A stretch of 64,000 bases of DNA from Martinezella tropici (GCF_008370325.1 NZ_VNIP01000001.1:186001-250000), one strand, 5' to 3'; positions 18,914-28,630 are shown, numbered from the stretch's first letter. The notes: generated by a model not told the origin, from the letters alone. Translations and numbers: made by a program.

Positions 18914-20131
18914 TCAGAGATTGCGGTTTCTGCGCAGGCAGAAACTCAGGATCAGGCTGAGCAGGACCGCACCGACGCCGAAGGAGAAGGGGGCGGCATA
19001 GCCGAGATGATCGGCAAAAAGGCCCGCGATCGGTCCGGTCGAGCCGAGCGAGACATCGAGAAAGATCGAATAGAGCCCGAGTGCGACGCCACGGTTCTGC
19101 GGCGGGATGCGCTCCATCGCCTCATTGCCGAGTGCTGGGAAAACGGGCGCGAAGCCCGCGCCGGCCAGGGCCGCGCCGATGATGGCAACGGTCGGTGAGG
19201 GTGCAAGGGCAAGCGTTGCCAAGCCGATGATCTCAATGACGAGCGAGATGCGCACCAGCGGCAAACCGCCGAAGCGGGCGACTGCCTGCGCGAGGCCCAG
19301 ACGCACGCCCATGAAGGTGAGGCCGAAAGCACTCAGGGCGAACGAAGCGCCGTCCCAGTTGCGGCTATGGAAGAACAGCGCGACGAAGGCCATGACGACG
19401 CCGAAGCCGCTCGAGGCAAGCGCAAGCGCGACGCCGTACGGCGCGACGCGGCTGAGAACCTGACCCGTGCCGATGCCCTTTTCCTTCACGCCCGGAACGG
19501 GCGGACGGGTCTGTGCCAGCAGGAACCCGGCAACGGCAAGGATAATGGTGACGACGCCGATGGTGAAGAAGCCATATTGCCCCTGCAGCCAGGCGCCGAA
19601 CGGAGCGGCGAGTGCAATGCCGCCATAGGTGGCGATGCCGTTCCACGAGATGATGCGGACGGTTTCGCGCGATCCCATCAGGCCGATCGCCCAGGTGATC
19701 GCAGCGGTGCTCACCCAGCTTTCGCCGATGCCGAGCGCCAGCCGGCCGGCCAGCAGAAGGGCAAGGCTCGCCATCGGAACGTGGACCGTAAACGTAGAGG
19801 CGATCGTCAGCGCGCCGGAAAGCCCGTAAGCGAGGAACCCGAGAAAGACCGAACGGCGCGGCCCATATTGATCGCAGAGCCGCCCCACTTGCGCCCGGCT
19901 GAGGATGGTTGCCACATATTGCGTGCTGACGGCGATGCCGGCCCAGACGACGCCGAAGCCGAGGCCGCTATCGACATAGGTCGGCAGAACCGCGAGCGGA
20001 AGACCGATGGCGGCATAGCCGAAGAATGTCAGCGCGACGATCGAGAGCAGGGATAGGGTGGAGGTGGACCGGATGGTCTGAGAGGCAGTGTTCACGGGAT
20101 ATCGCCTGCGGACATCGATAACGATATCCAT
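18914..20131 (-). CDS. MFS transporter, YhhS-like
   Basis: A major facilitator protein of about 400 residues with 12 transmembrane helices. It has the loop 2-3 motif GRLCDQYGPRRSVFLG, and helix 5 sits in ALGIGESWVSTAAITW. The opening GLPLAVLPTYVDSGLGFG and AGIAVSTQYVATILSR strongly resemble YhhS. The start is uncertain: ATG at 20131, GTG at 20095 (NTASQTIRSTSTLSL) or further upstream; none has a strong ribosome site. YhhS-type carriers export small molecules; the substrate is not known. Confidence 0.87.
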   Translation of the reverse strand: MDIVIDVRRRYPVNTASQTIRSTSTLSLLSIVALTFFGYAAIGLPLAVLPTYVDSGLGFGVVWAGIAVSTQYVATILSRAQVGRLCDQYGPRRSVFLGFLAYGLSGALTIASTFTVHVPMASLALLLAGRLALGIGESWVSTAAITWAIGLMGSRETVRIISWNGIATYGGIALAAPFGAWLQGQYGFFTIGVVTIILAVAGFLLAQTRPPVPGVKEKGIGTGQVLSRVAPYGVALALASSGFGVVMAFVALFFHSRNWDGASFALSAFGLTFMGVRLGLAQAVARFGGLPLVRISLVIEIIGLATLALAPSPTVAIIGAALAGAGFAPVFPALGNEAMERIPPQNRGVALGLYSIFLDVSLGSTGPIAGLFADHLGYAAPFSFGVGAVLLSLILSFCLRRNRNL

Positions 20132-20355
20132 GCTGTTTGCCACGAAGGAACGGGGTTTGGTATCGGATAGCCATGACGGTGGCGGCCGGAGGGCCGTGCA
20201 TCGCCACAAATAACCGGTATCAGGCAAAAGCGGGCGTGGTCAACGAATTGCTGCCTTGCAGCAAAAGCGATTGACGGGATGAATCGATTGTGCGTGGGAA
20301 CCGAAGCCGAGCATTGGGAAAGCGGGGCCGGTTTGCAGGCCCCGCTTGAAAGGCC

Positions 20356-21330
20356 TTACATCGTCAAGACGACACTCGCCGTCGTTCGTCCCGCCTCGAG
20401 ATCGGCATGAGCTTTCGCCGCATCCTTCAGCTTGTATTCGGCGCCGATCGGGTTGATGAGCCCGTCCTGCAGAGCCGCCATCAGCGCGGTCGTGCCTTGG
20501 CGATAGAGCTCGGGATCGTTGGCATAGGTCAGCACGCTCGGGCGAGACAGGCCGATCGCGCGGGGAGCGGTCAGCTCTTCTATCTGGATCGGCGGGATGG
20601 GCCCGGCCGCCTGACCGAGGCTTGCGACCATTCCGAAAGGACGAACAGCGGCAAACGTCTGCGACAGCATGGTGCCGCCGATCCCATCTACGGCAAGATG
20701 CACGCCACGGCGATCGGCGATGCGGCGCGTTTCCACGACCCAATCCTCGGATGTGTGCAGGAGAACCACGTCGGCTCCGGCCTCGTAGGCGAAACCAGCC
20801 TTGGCTTCGGAACCGACCGTCGCGATGACGTTCGCGCCGATCCGCTTGGCAAGGCGCGTGACAAGCTGGCCGAGGCCGCCCGCTCCGGCGTGAACCAACA
20901 CCCATTCGCCTGCTTTCACGGGATAGACCTTTTGCAGCACCATATGCGCCGTCAGTCCGCGCAGCATGGTACTGCCGGCGACGCGCTCGCTGACGCCATT
21001 GGGCAGTTTCACCAGCCGGGCGGCCGATAGCGTGCGCACCTCGGCATAGCTGCCGAGTGGATGGCCGATATAGGCGACGCGGTCGCCCGCCTTCAGCTCG
21101 CTGACACCGGGGCCAAGGGCCTCGACGACGCCGGCGCCTTCGAAGCCGAGCACGCTCTGGCCCGGCGGCAGCGGATAGAGCCCGGAACGGACATAGATAT
21201 CGACGAAGTTGACGCCTGAGATGCTTTGGTGGATCCGGACCTGGCCGGGACCTGGCTCTGTGACGGGGAGATCGACGGCTTTCATGGCTTCAGGGCCGCC
21301 GGGGCCGGTAATGGCAATCGCTAGGGGCAT
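20356..21330 (-). CDS. NADPH:quinone oxidoreductase (zinc-free MDR family)
   Basis: A 324-residue protein. The start at 21330 (MPLAIAITGPGGPEAMKAV) has AAAGGAGA upstream. The GroES-like half includes GVNFVDIYVRSGLYPLP. The Rossmann half includes VHAGAGGLGQLVTRLAKRIG. The zinc-binding cysteines of alcohol dehydrogenases are absent, as expected for quinone reductases. It is divergent from the LysR gene at 21422, with a GTGCA-N4-TGCAC palindrome between them, and is probably its target. Confidence 0.92.
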   Translation of the reverse strand: MPLAIAITGPGGPEAMKAVDLPVTEPGPGQVRIHQSISGVNFVDIYVRSGLYPLPPGQSVLGFEGAGVVEALGPGVSELKAGDRVAYIGHPLGSYAEVRTLSAARLVKLPNGVSERVAGSTMLRGLTAHMVLQKVYPVKAGEWVLVHAGAGGLGQLVTRLAKRIGANVIATVGSEAKAGFAYEAGADVVLLHTSEDWVVETRRIADRRGVHLAVDGIGGTMLSQTFAAVRPFGMVASLGQAAGPIPPIQIEELTAPRAIGLSRPSVLTYANDPELYRQGTTALMAALQDGLINPIGAEYKLKDAAKAHADLEAGRTTASVVLTM

Positions 21331-21405
21331 GCGGAAGTCTCCTTTCAGGAGATCTTTGACCATAAACATCGACATGAATAAATTCGGTATGAACTCACCG
21401 TATCT

Positions 21406-21419
21406 GTGCAATAATGCAC
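21406..21419. promoter_or_regulatory. Candidate LysR operator, quinone reductase/LysR divergon
   Basis: A perfect palindrome GTGCA-ATAA-TGCAC ends two bases before the LysR ATG. A LysR protein bound here would act on its own gene and the divergent quinone reductase gene. Inferred from position and symmetry. Confidence 0.4.
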
Positions 21420-21421
21420 CG

Positions 21422-22303
21422 ATGATCGACTGGCAGGACCTTCTTCACTTTGCCGCCCTGGCACGAACCGGCTCGCTTTCCGCGGCGGCGCGGGAGCTTG
21501 GCGTGGATCACGCAACGGTTGGCCGCCGTATTGCCGCGCTGGAGCGCTCGCTTGATCTGCGCCTGATCGATCGGCGGCCGCGCACCTCGCCCCTGACGGC
21601 CGACGGCCGCGCCATTGCCGAACTGGTGGCGGGAATGGAGGAAAATGTCGAAGCGATCAGGCGCTATTCGAAGAGCGCCGTCGCCGGGCTTTCCGCCGCG
21701 GTCAAGGTCAGCGCGCCGCCATCGATCGCCGCCCATCTTCTCGCCCCGAAAGCGGCACTCTTTCGTGAAGAGCATCCGGACATCACCCTGACGATTGCCG
21801 GCGTCACCCGCCGCGCCGCGCTCAACTACGGAGAGGCCGATATCGCCGTGCGTATGACGCGGCCGGAAGAGAGCGATCTCTTGGTTCGGCGTATCGGCGT
21901 CATGCGCTTCGGCCTTTACGCCATTCCGACCGTGGCGCAAAGGCGCGAGGAGGAGTGGGTCTTCATCGGCTACGATGCGGCAATGGAGCATCTGACGCAG
22001 CAGACCTGGCTTCGCAGCCTGCTGGAAGGCCGCCCGATCGTATTTCGCGCCACCGATGTCTTCGGCCAGCTAGAGGCAGCCCGCGCCGGCCTCGGCGTCG
22101 TAGCGCTTCCAGCCTTTCTGGGCGATAGCGAAGCGGGGCTGACGCGCCTGCCGGTCGCTGTTCCATCACCCACGCGAGACCTCTGGCTGGTTACCTATCC
22201 TGATCTGCGCCGTTCGCCGGCCATCCGCGCGGTGATGGATTTCGTCAGCGACATCATCGGTCGAAGCTGCCCGTTACGCGGCGGCGCGGAGACAGCTGCC
22301 TAA
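21422..22303 (+). CDS. LysR-family transcriptional regulator
   Basis: A 293-residue regulator. The start at 21422 (MIDWQDLLHFAALARTGSLS) fits the family; the frame is open further upstream but overlaps the divergent gene. The helix-turn-helix is AARELGVDHATVGRRIAALE. The ATVGRRI and RLIDRRPR features place it with LysR proteins next to NADPH:quinone reductases. The effector domain spans about residues 90-290. It probably regulates the divergent quinone reductase. Confidence 0.92.
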   Translation: MIDWQDLLHFAALARTGSLSAAARELGVDHATVGRRIAALERSLDLRLIDRRPRTSPLTADGRAIAELVAGMEENVEAIRRYSKSAVAGLSAAVKVSAPPSIAAHLLAPKAALFREEHPDITLTIAGVTRRAALNYGEADIAVRMTRPEESDLLVRRIGVMRFGLYAIPTVAQRREEEWVFIGYDAAMEHLTQQTWLRSLLEGRPIVFRATDVFGQLEAARAGLGVVALPAFLGDSEAGLTRLPVAVPSPTRDLWLVTYPDLRRSPAIRAVMDFVSDIIGRSCPLRGGAETAA

Positions 22304-22406
22304 GGCCAGGTTCCGACTTGTATTTTCCTGTTGCAGCCCGGCGGCGAATCTCTATCCATAGATGAGTGGCCATAGATGGATGGGCCATACCTACGGTCGG
22401 TGATCG

Positions 22407-24044
22407 ATGACGAAGCTGGGCAGTTGGTTCGTGATGGACAGGGCGGATCTCGTCGCGGGCATATCGGTTGCAGGCCTGATGCTGCCTGAAGCGGTCGCTT
22501 ACGCAGGCATTGCCGGCTTGCCGCCGCATCGGGCCATTCTTGCCGGCATTGCCGGATGCCTGGTCTATGCCATATTCGGCCGCAGCCGGTTTGCCATCGT
22601 CTCTCCCACATCCTCGTCGGCCGCCATTCTCGCCGCGACATTGGCGGTGGTTCCGGGCGATGCCACGGTCAAGGCGGGCCTTGCCACTGTTGCCGTGATG
22701 CTTGCCGGCATTCTGTTCGTCGTTGCCGGCGCATTGCGCCTCGGCGGCATCACCGGCTTTATTTCACGGCCGGTGCTGCGGGGCTTCGCGCTGGGACTGG
22801 CAATCACCATCATCCTGCACCAGCTGCCGATCCTGGTCGGCGTACCCGTGCAGGGTTCGAACATTCTCACCTATGCGGCAGCGCTCTTCGGCGCGGTCCT
22901 GCAATGGAATCCGATCAGCGTTGCCGTCGGCGTCGTCGCGCTGGCGGCATTGTTGCTGCTGAAGCGGCTGCCGGGCGTTCCCGGCGCCTTCCTCGTGCTC
23001 GCCGCCGGCATCCTCGCCTCCTACCTCTTTGGCCTGGAGGGCTACGGCGTCAAGCTGGTCGGCCCTATCGAGATCCTGCCGCAATGGCCGTCGCTGCCGG
23101 ATGCCGGCTGGGCCGCCTATTCACGCCTGGTGCAGTTCACCGTGCCGCTCGTCCTCATCCTCTTTGCCGAATCCTGGGGCACGATGCGGGCCTTGGCGCT
23201 GCGCTACGGCGAGACGCTGGAGGTCAACCGCGAGCTTGGTGCGCTCGGTGCCGCCAATATTGCCAGCGCCGTCGTCCAGGGCATGCCGGTCGGTGCGGGT
23301 TTTTCCGCCGGCTTCGCCAGCGAGGCGGCGGGGGCGAAGACGCGGGCGACCACCGTCTTTGCCGCGATCGGTCTTGCGATCCTGATTGCCTGCGCCGGGC
23401 CGCTCGTTGCGCTTCTGCCCGAGCCGGTGCTGGCCGCCGTGGTAATCGCGGCTCTGACCCATGCGCTCGACCCCGGCCCGATCCTGCGCCTGCGCCGCCT
23501 GCATCGCGATTTCTATGTGGCGCTGGGTGCCGCTGTCGGCGTGCTGGCCTTCGGCGTCCTCAACGGCATGCTGCTGGCGATCGCACTCTCGCTCGCCGCC
23601 ATGATGCATCGCCTGACTTCGCCGCATGTGGCGCGCCTGGGTCGGCTGAACAACAGCCATGACTTCATCGATGTCGGCAGGCATGACGATGCCTCCGAAA
23701 TACCCGGCATTGCCATCTGGCGCCCGGGCGAAACCCTGTTTTTCGGCAATGCCGATACGATCTTCGGCGAGATCCTGTCGGGCAGCCGTGGCGAAACCGG
23801 CTTGCGGGCGATTATCCTCAGCCTGGAAGAAAGCTCCGATATCGACAGCACGGCAATGGACGCCCTGATGGAGTTCGACAGCGCCATGCAGCGCAGGGGT
23901 CTGCGCGTCCAGTTTGCCCGCGTGCATGACCGCGTTCGCGATCTCATGACGGCCGCAGGTGTTGCCGACGTCGAGCACCGCTGCAGCTTCAGCGTCGACG
24001 ATGCCGTGGCGGCGGTGATGGATGGCCGCGGGCCAAAGGCCTGA
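22407..24044 (+). CDS. SulP-family anion transporter with STAS domain
   Basis: A 545-residue inner-membrane protein. About 12 hydrophobic helices span residues 15-420, with the SulP signature LPEAVAYAGIAGLPPHRAIL near the start. A cytoplasmic STAS domain occupies about 440-540 (IILSLEESSDIDSTAMDALM). SulP carriers move sulfate, bicarbonate or C4-dicarboxylates by symport. No sulfur-assimilation gene lies nearby, so the substrate cannot be assigned. Confidence 0.92.
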   Translation: MTKLGSWFVMDRADLVAGISVAGLMLPEAVAYAGIAGLPPHRAILAGIAGCLVYAIFGRSRFAIVSPTSSSAAILAATLAVVPGDATVKAGLATVAVMLAGILFVVAGALRLGGITGFISRPVLRGFALGLAITIILHQLPILVGVPVQGSNILTYAAALFGAVLQWNPISVAVGVVALAALLLLKRLPGVPGAFLVLAAGILASYLFGLEGYGVKLVGPIEILPQWPSLPDAGWAAYSRLVQFTVPLVLILFAESWGTMRALALRYGETLEVNRELGALGAANIASAVVQGMPVGAGFSAGFASEAAGAKTRATTVFAAIGLAILIACAGPLVALLPEPVLAAVVIAALTHALDPGPILRLRRLHRDFYVALGAAVGVLAFGVLNGMLLAIALSLAAMMHRLTSPHVARLGRLNNSHDFIDVGRHDDASEIPGIAIWRPGETLFFGNADTIFGEILSGSRGETGLRAIILSLEESSDIDSTAMDALMEFDSAMQRRGLRVQFARVHDRVRDLMTAAGVADVEHRCSFSVDDAVAAVMDGRGPKA

Positions 24045-24053
24045 ACGTCCCTC

Positions 24054-24671
24054 TCAGTCGCGCAGCGTCCAATAGCAAAGATGCTGGTGGATTGATTGAC
24101 CCTGTAGGCTGTTGATGAGGACGAAGTCTTTCGCTGTCCAGCTCACGGGTTCCTCAAGCATGATGTCGGGAACGAGCTGCCCATGATAGAGCAGCGTCAT
24201 ATGCGGTTCGACAGGCTTTTCTTTCGCCGGCGTAATCCCGGTGAGCCGCATGGCATCGACCAATTCTTGGTAGATCGCCTTGAGTTCGGCGTTCCCATCC
24301 TTGTTCCATAGAACAAGCGGGCGATTATCGCCATTGCCGAAACCGACGGCCCGATCGAAAACCACGGGGCAGGATGGCTTCCTAACCCTCGAGGCAGCTT
24401 CCATCGCTGCAAACGCCATCTCCTCGGGCAAGCAGCGAAACGAGCCAATCGTAAAGAGTGTCACATGAAGGAGATCAGCGCGTCGTGGTTTGGCGAAAGA
24501 ACGGTATTGCCGATGGAAGTTGCCCGCGAGCTTGAAACTCCGTGCTGCGGTTTCCGGATCGGGAAGGACAGCGAAATAGAGTTCGCTGATTGGCCATTGA
24601 TCGATTGGCGTTGATGTCCGGCTACACGATCCGCCGCTGAAATAGAGCGAGAGTTGCCCATTGTTCTTCAT
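24054..24671 (-). CDS. 2H phosphoesterase / RNA 2',3'-cyclic phosphodiesterase-like (LigT family)
   Basis: A 205-residue protein with the two HxTx motifs of the 2H superfamily: LLHVTLFTIG and EPHMTLLYHG. These provide the catalytic histidines that open 2',3'-cyclic phosphates. The start at 24671 (MKNNGQLSLYFSGG) is preferred over an upstream extension. The base composition is visibly less GC-rich than the flanking SulP and ogt genes, which may point to a separate origin. It is convergent with sulP (nine bases apart). Confidence 0.85.
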   Translation of the reverse strand: MKNNGQLSLYFSGGSCSRTSTPIDQWPISELYFAVLPDPETAARSFKLAGNFHRQYRSFAKPRRADLLHVTLFTIGSFRCLPEEMAFAAMEAASRVRKPSCPVVFDRAVGFGNGDNRPLVLWNKDGNAELKAIYQELVDAMRLTGITPAKEKPVEPHMTLLYHGQLVPDIMLEEPVSWTAKDFVLINSLQGQSIHQHLCYWTLRD

Positions 24672-24899
24672 GGGTCGCTTCAAAGCTCGATCGCTTTGCC
24701 TCCTCCTGTTTTGGATTATCAGGAGCATAGGACAGCGCAATCGCTAAATCAAGAACAAATAGGGAACATTTGTCAGATTCGCGATCCCAACGACGAGCGG
24801 ATCTCATTTCAAAAATGCGATCGAATAAAAGGTCGGCTTGATCCGTTCATTCCAGGTTCGGGCTTTCGTGCCCATTCTCGCCAACAAGGAATGTCAGCC

Positions 24900-25037
24900 A
24901 TGTTCACCAGATCAGTCTTCACCGCCCTGTTTCTCGCACTCATTGGCCTCGGTATCGCTTCTTGTTCCACGACCGGTGGCAGCGGTTCCGGCAGCGGCAT
25001 GACACAGAATTCCTCTCCGGCCGGCGGCGGATATTGA
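24900..25037 (+). CDS. Very small lipoprotein
   Basis: A 45-residue precursor. A lipoprotein signal peptide (MFTRSVFTALFLALIGLG) leads to the lipobox IASC; the mature part is only about 22 residues and rich in Gly, Ser and Thr. AAGGA lies nine bases before the ATG at 24900; an ATG at 24891 abuts that site and is less likely. It resembles entericidin-like mini-lipoproteins in size and composition, but no family is claimed. Confidence 0.65.
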   Translation: MFTRSVFTALFLALIGLGIASCSTTGGSGSGSGMTQNSSPAGGGY

Positions 25038-25176
25038 TACGCCTGCCAGCTAAGGTCTCACGGTCGCTCCGCGGTCACTAAAACAGTGGCAATTGCCGAT
25101 CTTCGCAAGAATCGGGTTGAATTCGACGCTTCCGAGGACGATTTTCATGACAAGTGGAAACACAGGAGCTTTCGTC

Positions 25177-25740
25177 ATGAGTGAGACAAGGCAGAATTAC
25201 CTGATCTTCGAAACCGCCGGTGGCTTTTGCGGCATCGCGTGGAGCGATGTCGGCGTCCTGCGCTTTCAATTGCCGACGAAGGATGCCGGAGCGACCGAGC
25301 GCCTGCTGCGGCGCCGCCTGTCGAATGCGCAGCCAGGCACGCCGACGCCCGAGGTGGCGGAGGTGGTCGCCAAGGTGAAGCGCTATTTCGCGGGCGAGGA
25401 GATCGACTTCTCGGGCGTCACGCTCGACCTTGGCGAGCAGGATGCGTTTTTCAAGCAGATCTACGATGCTGCCCGTCAGGTCGGCTGGGGGCATACCACC
25501 ACCTACGGGACGCTGGCCAAGCAGCTTGGCGCGGGGCCTGAGGCCGCGCGGGATGTCGGCCAGGCCATGGCCAAGAATCCGGTGGCGCTGATCATTCCCT
25601 GCCATCGTGTTCTGGCGGCCGGCGGCAAGATCGGCGGCTTTTCGGCGCCCGGCGGCTCGAATGCCAAGGCGCGCATGCTGGAGCTGGAGGGCGTCCAGCT
25701 CGCGCCGCCGAAGCCGGTGCAGCAGTCGCTTGGATTTTAA
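25177..25740 (+). CDS. ogt: Methylated-DNA--protein-cysteine S-methyltransferase
   Basis: A 187-residue suicide repair protein that takes methyl groups from O6-methylguanine. The active-site motif IIPCHRVLAAGGKIGGFS is intact; the helix-turn-helix TTYGTLAKQLG is also present. The start at 25177 has CAGGAG upstream. The N-terminal domain begins YLIFETAGGFCGIAWSD. There is no Ada-type N-terminal domain, so it is the stand-alone, probably constitutive, form. Confidence 0.94.
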   Translation: MSETRQNYLIFETAGGFCGIAWSDVGVLRFQLPTKDAGATERLLRRRLSNAQPGTPTPEVAEVVAKVKRYFAGEEIDFSGVTLDLGEQDAFFKQIYDAARQVGWGHTTTYGTLAKQLGAGPEAARDVGQAMAKNPVALIIPCHRVLAAGGKIGGFSAPGGSNAKARMLELEGVQLAPPKPVQQSLGF

Positions 25741-25776
25741 GCGTCCAGCCGGACGAATGATCTGGTCCGGCTCGTT

Positions 25777-26328
25777 CTATCCTTCCGCTGCCCGGCGGGC
25801 GCGGGAAAACAACAACGTGTCCTTGTCGTTCAAGCGGGTGGGTCTCGGATCGCGATAGCCCGCCTTTTCGGCGACTCGGATCGAGGCCCTGTTATCGGGC
25901 GAGATCAGGCAGACGCTGCGATTAAATCGCGGCTGCTCGTCGAGCCAGGCAAGGGCAGCGGCAAGCGCCTCTGTGGCAAAGCCCTTGCCGTGTGCCCACG
26001 CCGCCAATGCCCAGCCGGCCTCGGGAATGCCCTTGATCGCCGGCTCCATCATCCGATGAAAATCGGCAAAACCGAGATCGCCGGCATATCGGCCTGACGA
26101 TTTCTCGCGGATTGCCCAATAGCCATGTCCCAGCAGCGGCCAGAGGCCGTGATAGGACAGCATCCGCATCCATGACTCCCTAGAAGTGGATACGACATTG
26201 CCGAAAATATGCTTCACGACCAGAGGATCGCTCCACATGCCGGCAAGCGGTTCGAAATCATCGAGCGTATGCGCCGTGAGAATGAGCCGTTCGGTTTCCA
26301 GTCGCGGCGGCGAGAGCGTGGGTTTCAT
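25777..26328 (-). CDS. GNAT-family N-acetyltransferase (RimJ/RimL-like)
   Basis: A 183-residue acetyltransferase of the Acetyltransf_3 type. The opening PRLETERLILTAHTLDDF and the acetyl-CoA loop AAWAHGKGFATEALAAALAW are characteristic, with the late RASIRVAEKAGYR motif. Related enzymes modify ribosomal protein N-termini or small amines; the substrate is unknown. It is convergent with ogt. Confidence 0.9.
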   Translation of the reverse strand: MKPTLSPPRLETERLILTAHTLDDFEPLAGMWSDPLVVKHIFGNVVSTSRESWMRMLSYHGLWPLLGHGYWAIREKSSGRYAGDLGFADFHRMMEPAIKGIPEAGWALAAWAHGKGFATEALAAALAWLDEQPRFNRSVCLISPDNRASIRVAEKAGYRDPRPTRLNDKDTLLFSRARRAAEG

Positions 26329-26462
26329 TCAGGTCACTCTTTGGGTTAGGCGTTGGGAAATCTGCTGCAGACATCCGGCTAGACCTTGCGCCCTTCCGGT
26401 TATTTTTATTCATACACGAAATCCAGTAAGGCGTAGTGGCCGAATCGCGGTCCTCCGTCGCG

Positions 26463-26966
26463 TCATGCCGCTTGTTCCAATGCTCTTTTCTGCCATAGAA
26501 TTGCGAAGGCGAGGCCATGGTTGGCGAGCAGCAACGGCACGTAAAGCGCAGGTATATAAATGCCGGCGCCAAAGAGGCCGGGATTTCCGATCCTTGTTAT
26601 GCCCATGTAATAGGCGTTCAGAAGATCCATGGTTCCCCAGATATTGAATATCCAGACAATCGGAACCGCGATCGGCCACCGCCAGGAAACTGCGGCCATT
26701 GAAACGAGCGCGAGAACAGCGGCGATGAGATCGCCCCATGCGACCTGATTGGCGAAATCCGGGCTCAATTCAGGCGATACGAATCCGGATACCAGAAAGT
26801 TCATCCCCAGGAACCTGAACGCATGGAAAGCCGCGAGAAGTCTCAGCGCCTCACGGCGCGGCATTGCACGAACCGCTGGCCAGACATAGACGTAAGCCAC
26901 CACCCAACTTGTCAGGAAGGCGCCGGCAACGCTGAGAACGAATGGAAGATTGAAGTCCGGTGGCAT
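26463..26966 (-). CDS. Membrane protein of unknown function
   Basis: A 167-residue protein with five predicted transmembrane helices (for example VLSVAGAFLTSWVVAYVYVW, LIAAVLALVSMAAVSW, IYIPALYVPLLLANHGLAF). Charged residues are few and mostly at the cytoplasmic ends (MPRREALRLL). It follows the YCII-like gene at 27015 on the same strand and may share its LysR-controlled promoter. No family is recognised. Confidence 0.7.
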   Translation of the reverse strand: MPPDFNLPFVLSVAGAFLTSWVVAYVYVWPAVRAMPRREALRLLAAFHAFRFLGMNFLVSGFVSPELSPDFANQVAWGDLIAAVLALVSMAAVSWRWPIAVPIVWIFNIWGTMDLLNAYYMGITRIGNPGLFGAGIYIPALYVPLLLANHGLAFAILWQKRALEQAA

Positions 26967-27014
26967 GCTCGGATTCCCTTATGTTTGTGGATATGTTTCG
27001 ATATCTGCGGGTGC

Positions 27015-27356
27015 TCAGGGATTGGCCATGAGCAAGCGGAGCGGCCAAAGCGGGCCGATTGCGATGTATTCGTGGTCCATGAGATTTTGCCTGGCTAGGG
27101 GCAGGTCCTCCATGATCGCCTGCGCCTCGGCGACATCCCTGGAATCCAGCAGGAAGATGGCTCCGCGCCCGTCGCCCCGCGAATACCATTCGCGAATCTT
27201 TCCGCTGAGATAGAGCAGTACCGTCTGCTGGATTTCAGCGGGCATGACGGTCATGACTTGTTCGCGTGTGACGTCCGCCTTCACGGTAAGGATGATCATT
27301 ATCCCGGTGGTTGCGGGCGAGATGGCCTGTGTCTGAGCAGGGGTTGGATGGGTCAT
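27015..27356 (-). CDS. Small alpha/beta-barrel protein, muconolactone isomerase/YCII-like
   Basis: A 113-residue protein. The start at 27356 (MTHPTPAQTQAISP) has AGGAG upstream. The core ILTVKADVTREQVMTVMPAE, then KIREWYSRGDGRGAIFLLD and QAIMEDLPLARQNLMDHEY, matches the dimeric ferredoxin-like fold of muconolactone isomerase and YCII proteins. It is divergent from the LysR gene at 27488. The specific reaction is unknown; family members act on small aromatic or reactive metabolites. Confidence 0.7.
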   Translation of the reverse strand: MTHPTPAQTQAISPATTGIMIILTVKADVTREQVMTVMPAEIQQTVLLYLSGKIREWYSRGDGRGAIFLLDSRDVAEAQAIMEDLPLARQNLMDHEYIAIGPLWPLRLLMANP

Positions 27357-27487
27357 GGAAGCAGCTCCTGTGAGAGTGGGTCGGCTACAGATCGTTTTCA
27401 CGGTCTCGTTTCGGCGACGTCCTGATTTACAACTCAAACATATGGTTGCTTTTCACGAGCGACTATTCTCGATAATGTCGACGAGTT

Positions 27488-28399
27488 ATGAAGCAGAACT
27501 TCACAGTCAGGCAGGGTGCACTCGATGGCGTCGAGGCCTTCCTGAGTGTTGCCCAGCACCGCAGTTTTCGCAAAGCGGCCGCGGAGCTCGGGGTAACGCC
27601 ATCGGCAGTCAGCCAGGCGGTGCGGACGCTCGAGACGCGTATCGGCGCGGCACTTTTCATCCGCACGACACGCAGTGTCGGCCTGAGCGAGGCCGGCGAG
27701 CGATTTCACGCGCGTGCAAAGCCTGCGTTCGAGGAGCTTGTCGCCGCAAGCCATGGCGCGCGCGACCTTGGTCAGCGGCCCGCCGGACTATTGCGCCTCA
27801 CGGTGCCGCAGGCGGTGGTGCCGATCCTGCTGGAGCCGCTGATCGCATCCTTTTGCCAGGCCTATCCCGAGATCGAGGTGGAGATCGCGGCAAGCGCGGA
27901 CCTGGTCGATATCGCCGCCGAAGGGTTTGATGCCGGCGTCCGGTTCGGCCAGTTCATCGCCGCGGACATGGTTGCGGTTCGGCTGACCCCGCCTTTCCCC
28001 CTCGTGGTCGTCGGCAGCCCCGAATATCTGCGCCGGCAGGGAAGGCCCGAGCATATCGACGATCTGCGCCAGCATGCATGCTTGCGCATGCGCCGCTCAA
28101 ACGCGTCGATCGCGCCTTGGTCCTTTGTTGACAACAACAAGTCGATCGAAGCGATCGTCTCGGGCCCGCTGATCGCGCACGATTTTCCCACCATTCTTGG
28201 TGCGGCGGCGGAAGATATGGGGCTCGCGCAAGTGCCCGAGCCGATCGCCGCCAGCCTGGTCAAAGCAGGCAAGCTCGAGCGTGTTCTGGAGCCATTCGCA
28301 CCCATGGCGCCGGGCATGTTTCTGTACTATCCCAGCCGCCATCAAATGATGCCGAAATTGCGGGCCTTCGTCGACCACGTCAAACGCCGCAAGTCTTAG
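27488..28399 (+). CDS. LysR-family transcriptional regulator
   Basis: A 303-residue LysR protein. The helix-turn-helix is AAAELGVTPSAVSQAVRTLE. The effector domain includes GFDAGVRFGQFIAADMVAV and the conserved end LYYPSRHQMMPKLRAFVDH. The sequence is close in style to the regulator at 2255 (the same PSAVS recognition helix). It is divergent from the YCII-like gene, with 131 bases of shared upstream sequence. Confidence 0.93.
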   Translation: MKQNFTVRQGALDGVEAFLSVAQHRSFRKAAAELGVTPSAVSQAVRTLETRIGAALFIRTTRSVGLSEAGERFHARAKPAFEELVAASHGARDLGQRPAGLLRLTVPQAVVPILLEPLIASFCQAYPEIEVEIAASADLVDIAAEGFDAGVRFGQFIAADMVAVRLTPPFPLVVVGSPEYLRRQGRPEHIDDLRQHACLRMRRSNASIAPWSFVDNNKSIEAIVSGPLIAHDFPTILGAAAEDMGLAQVPEPIAASLVKAGKLERVLEPFAPMAPGMFLYYPSRHQMMPKLRAFVDHVKRRKS

Positions 28400-28630
28400 G
28401 CTGCGTGCATCGAGAAAGGAAGACGTCATGCAATATTCGGTGTCTTCCTGGGTGGAAGGCAGTGCCGTTGCCCCCGTTTCCGCCCTGCTATTTAGATAGG
28501 TTCTAACGCTTTGTTATTACCTTGCTTTGGAACTAAAGGTCGTGCGAGATCGTTTATCTTTAACTTTGATACGACGCTGATGTCGTTCCCGGCCGGCTGG
28601 GTAAGCGGCGTTCTTAAGGGACATCTCATC

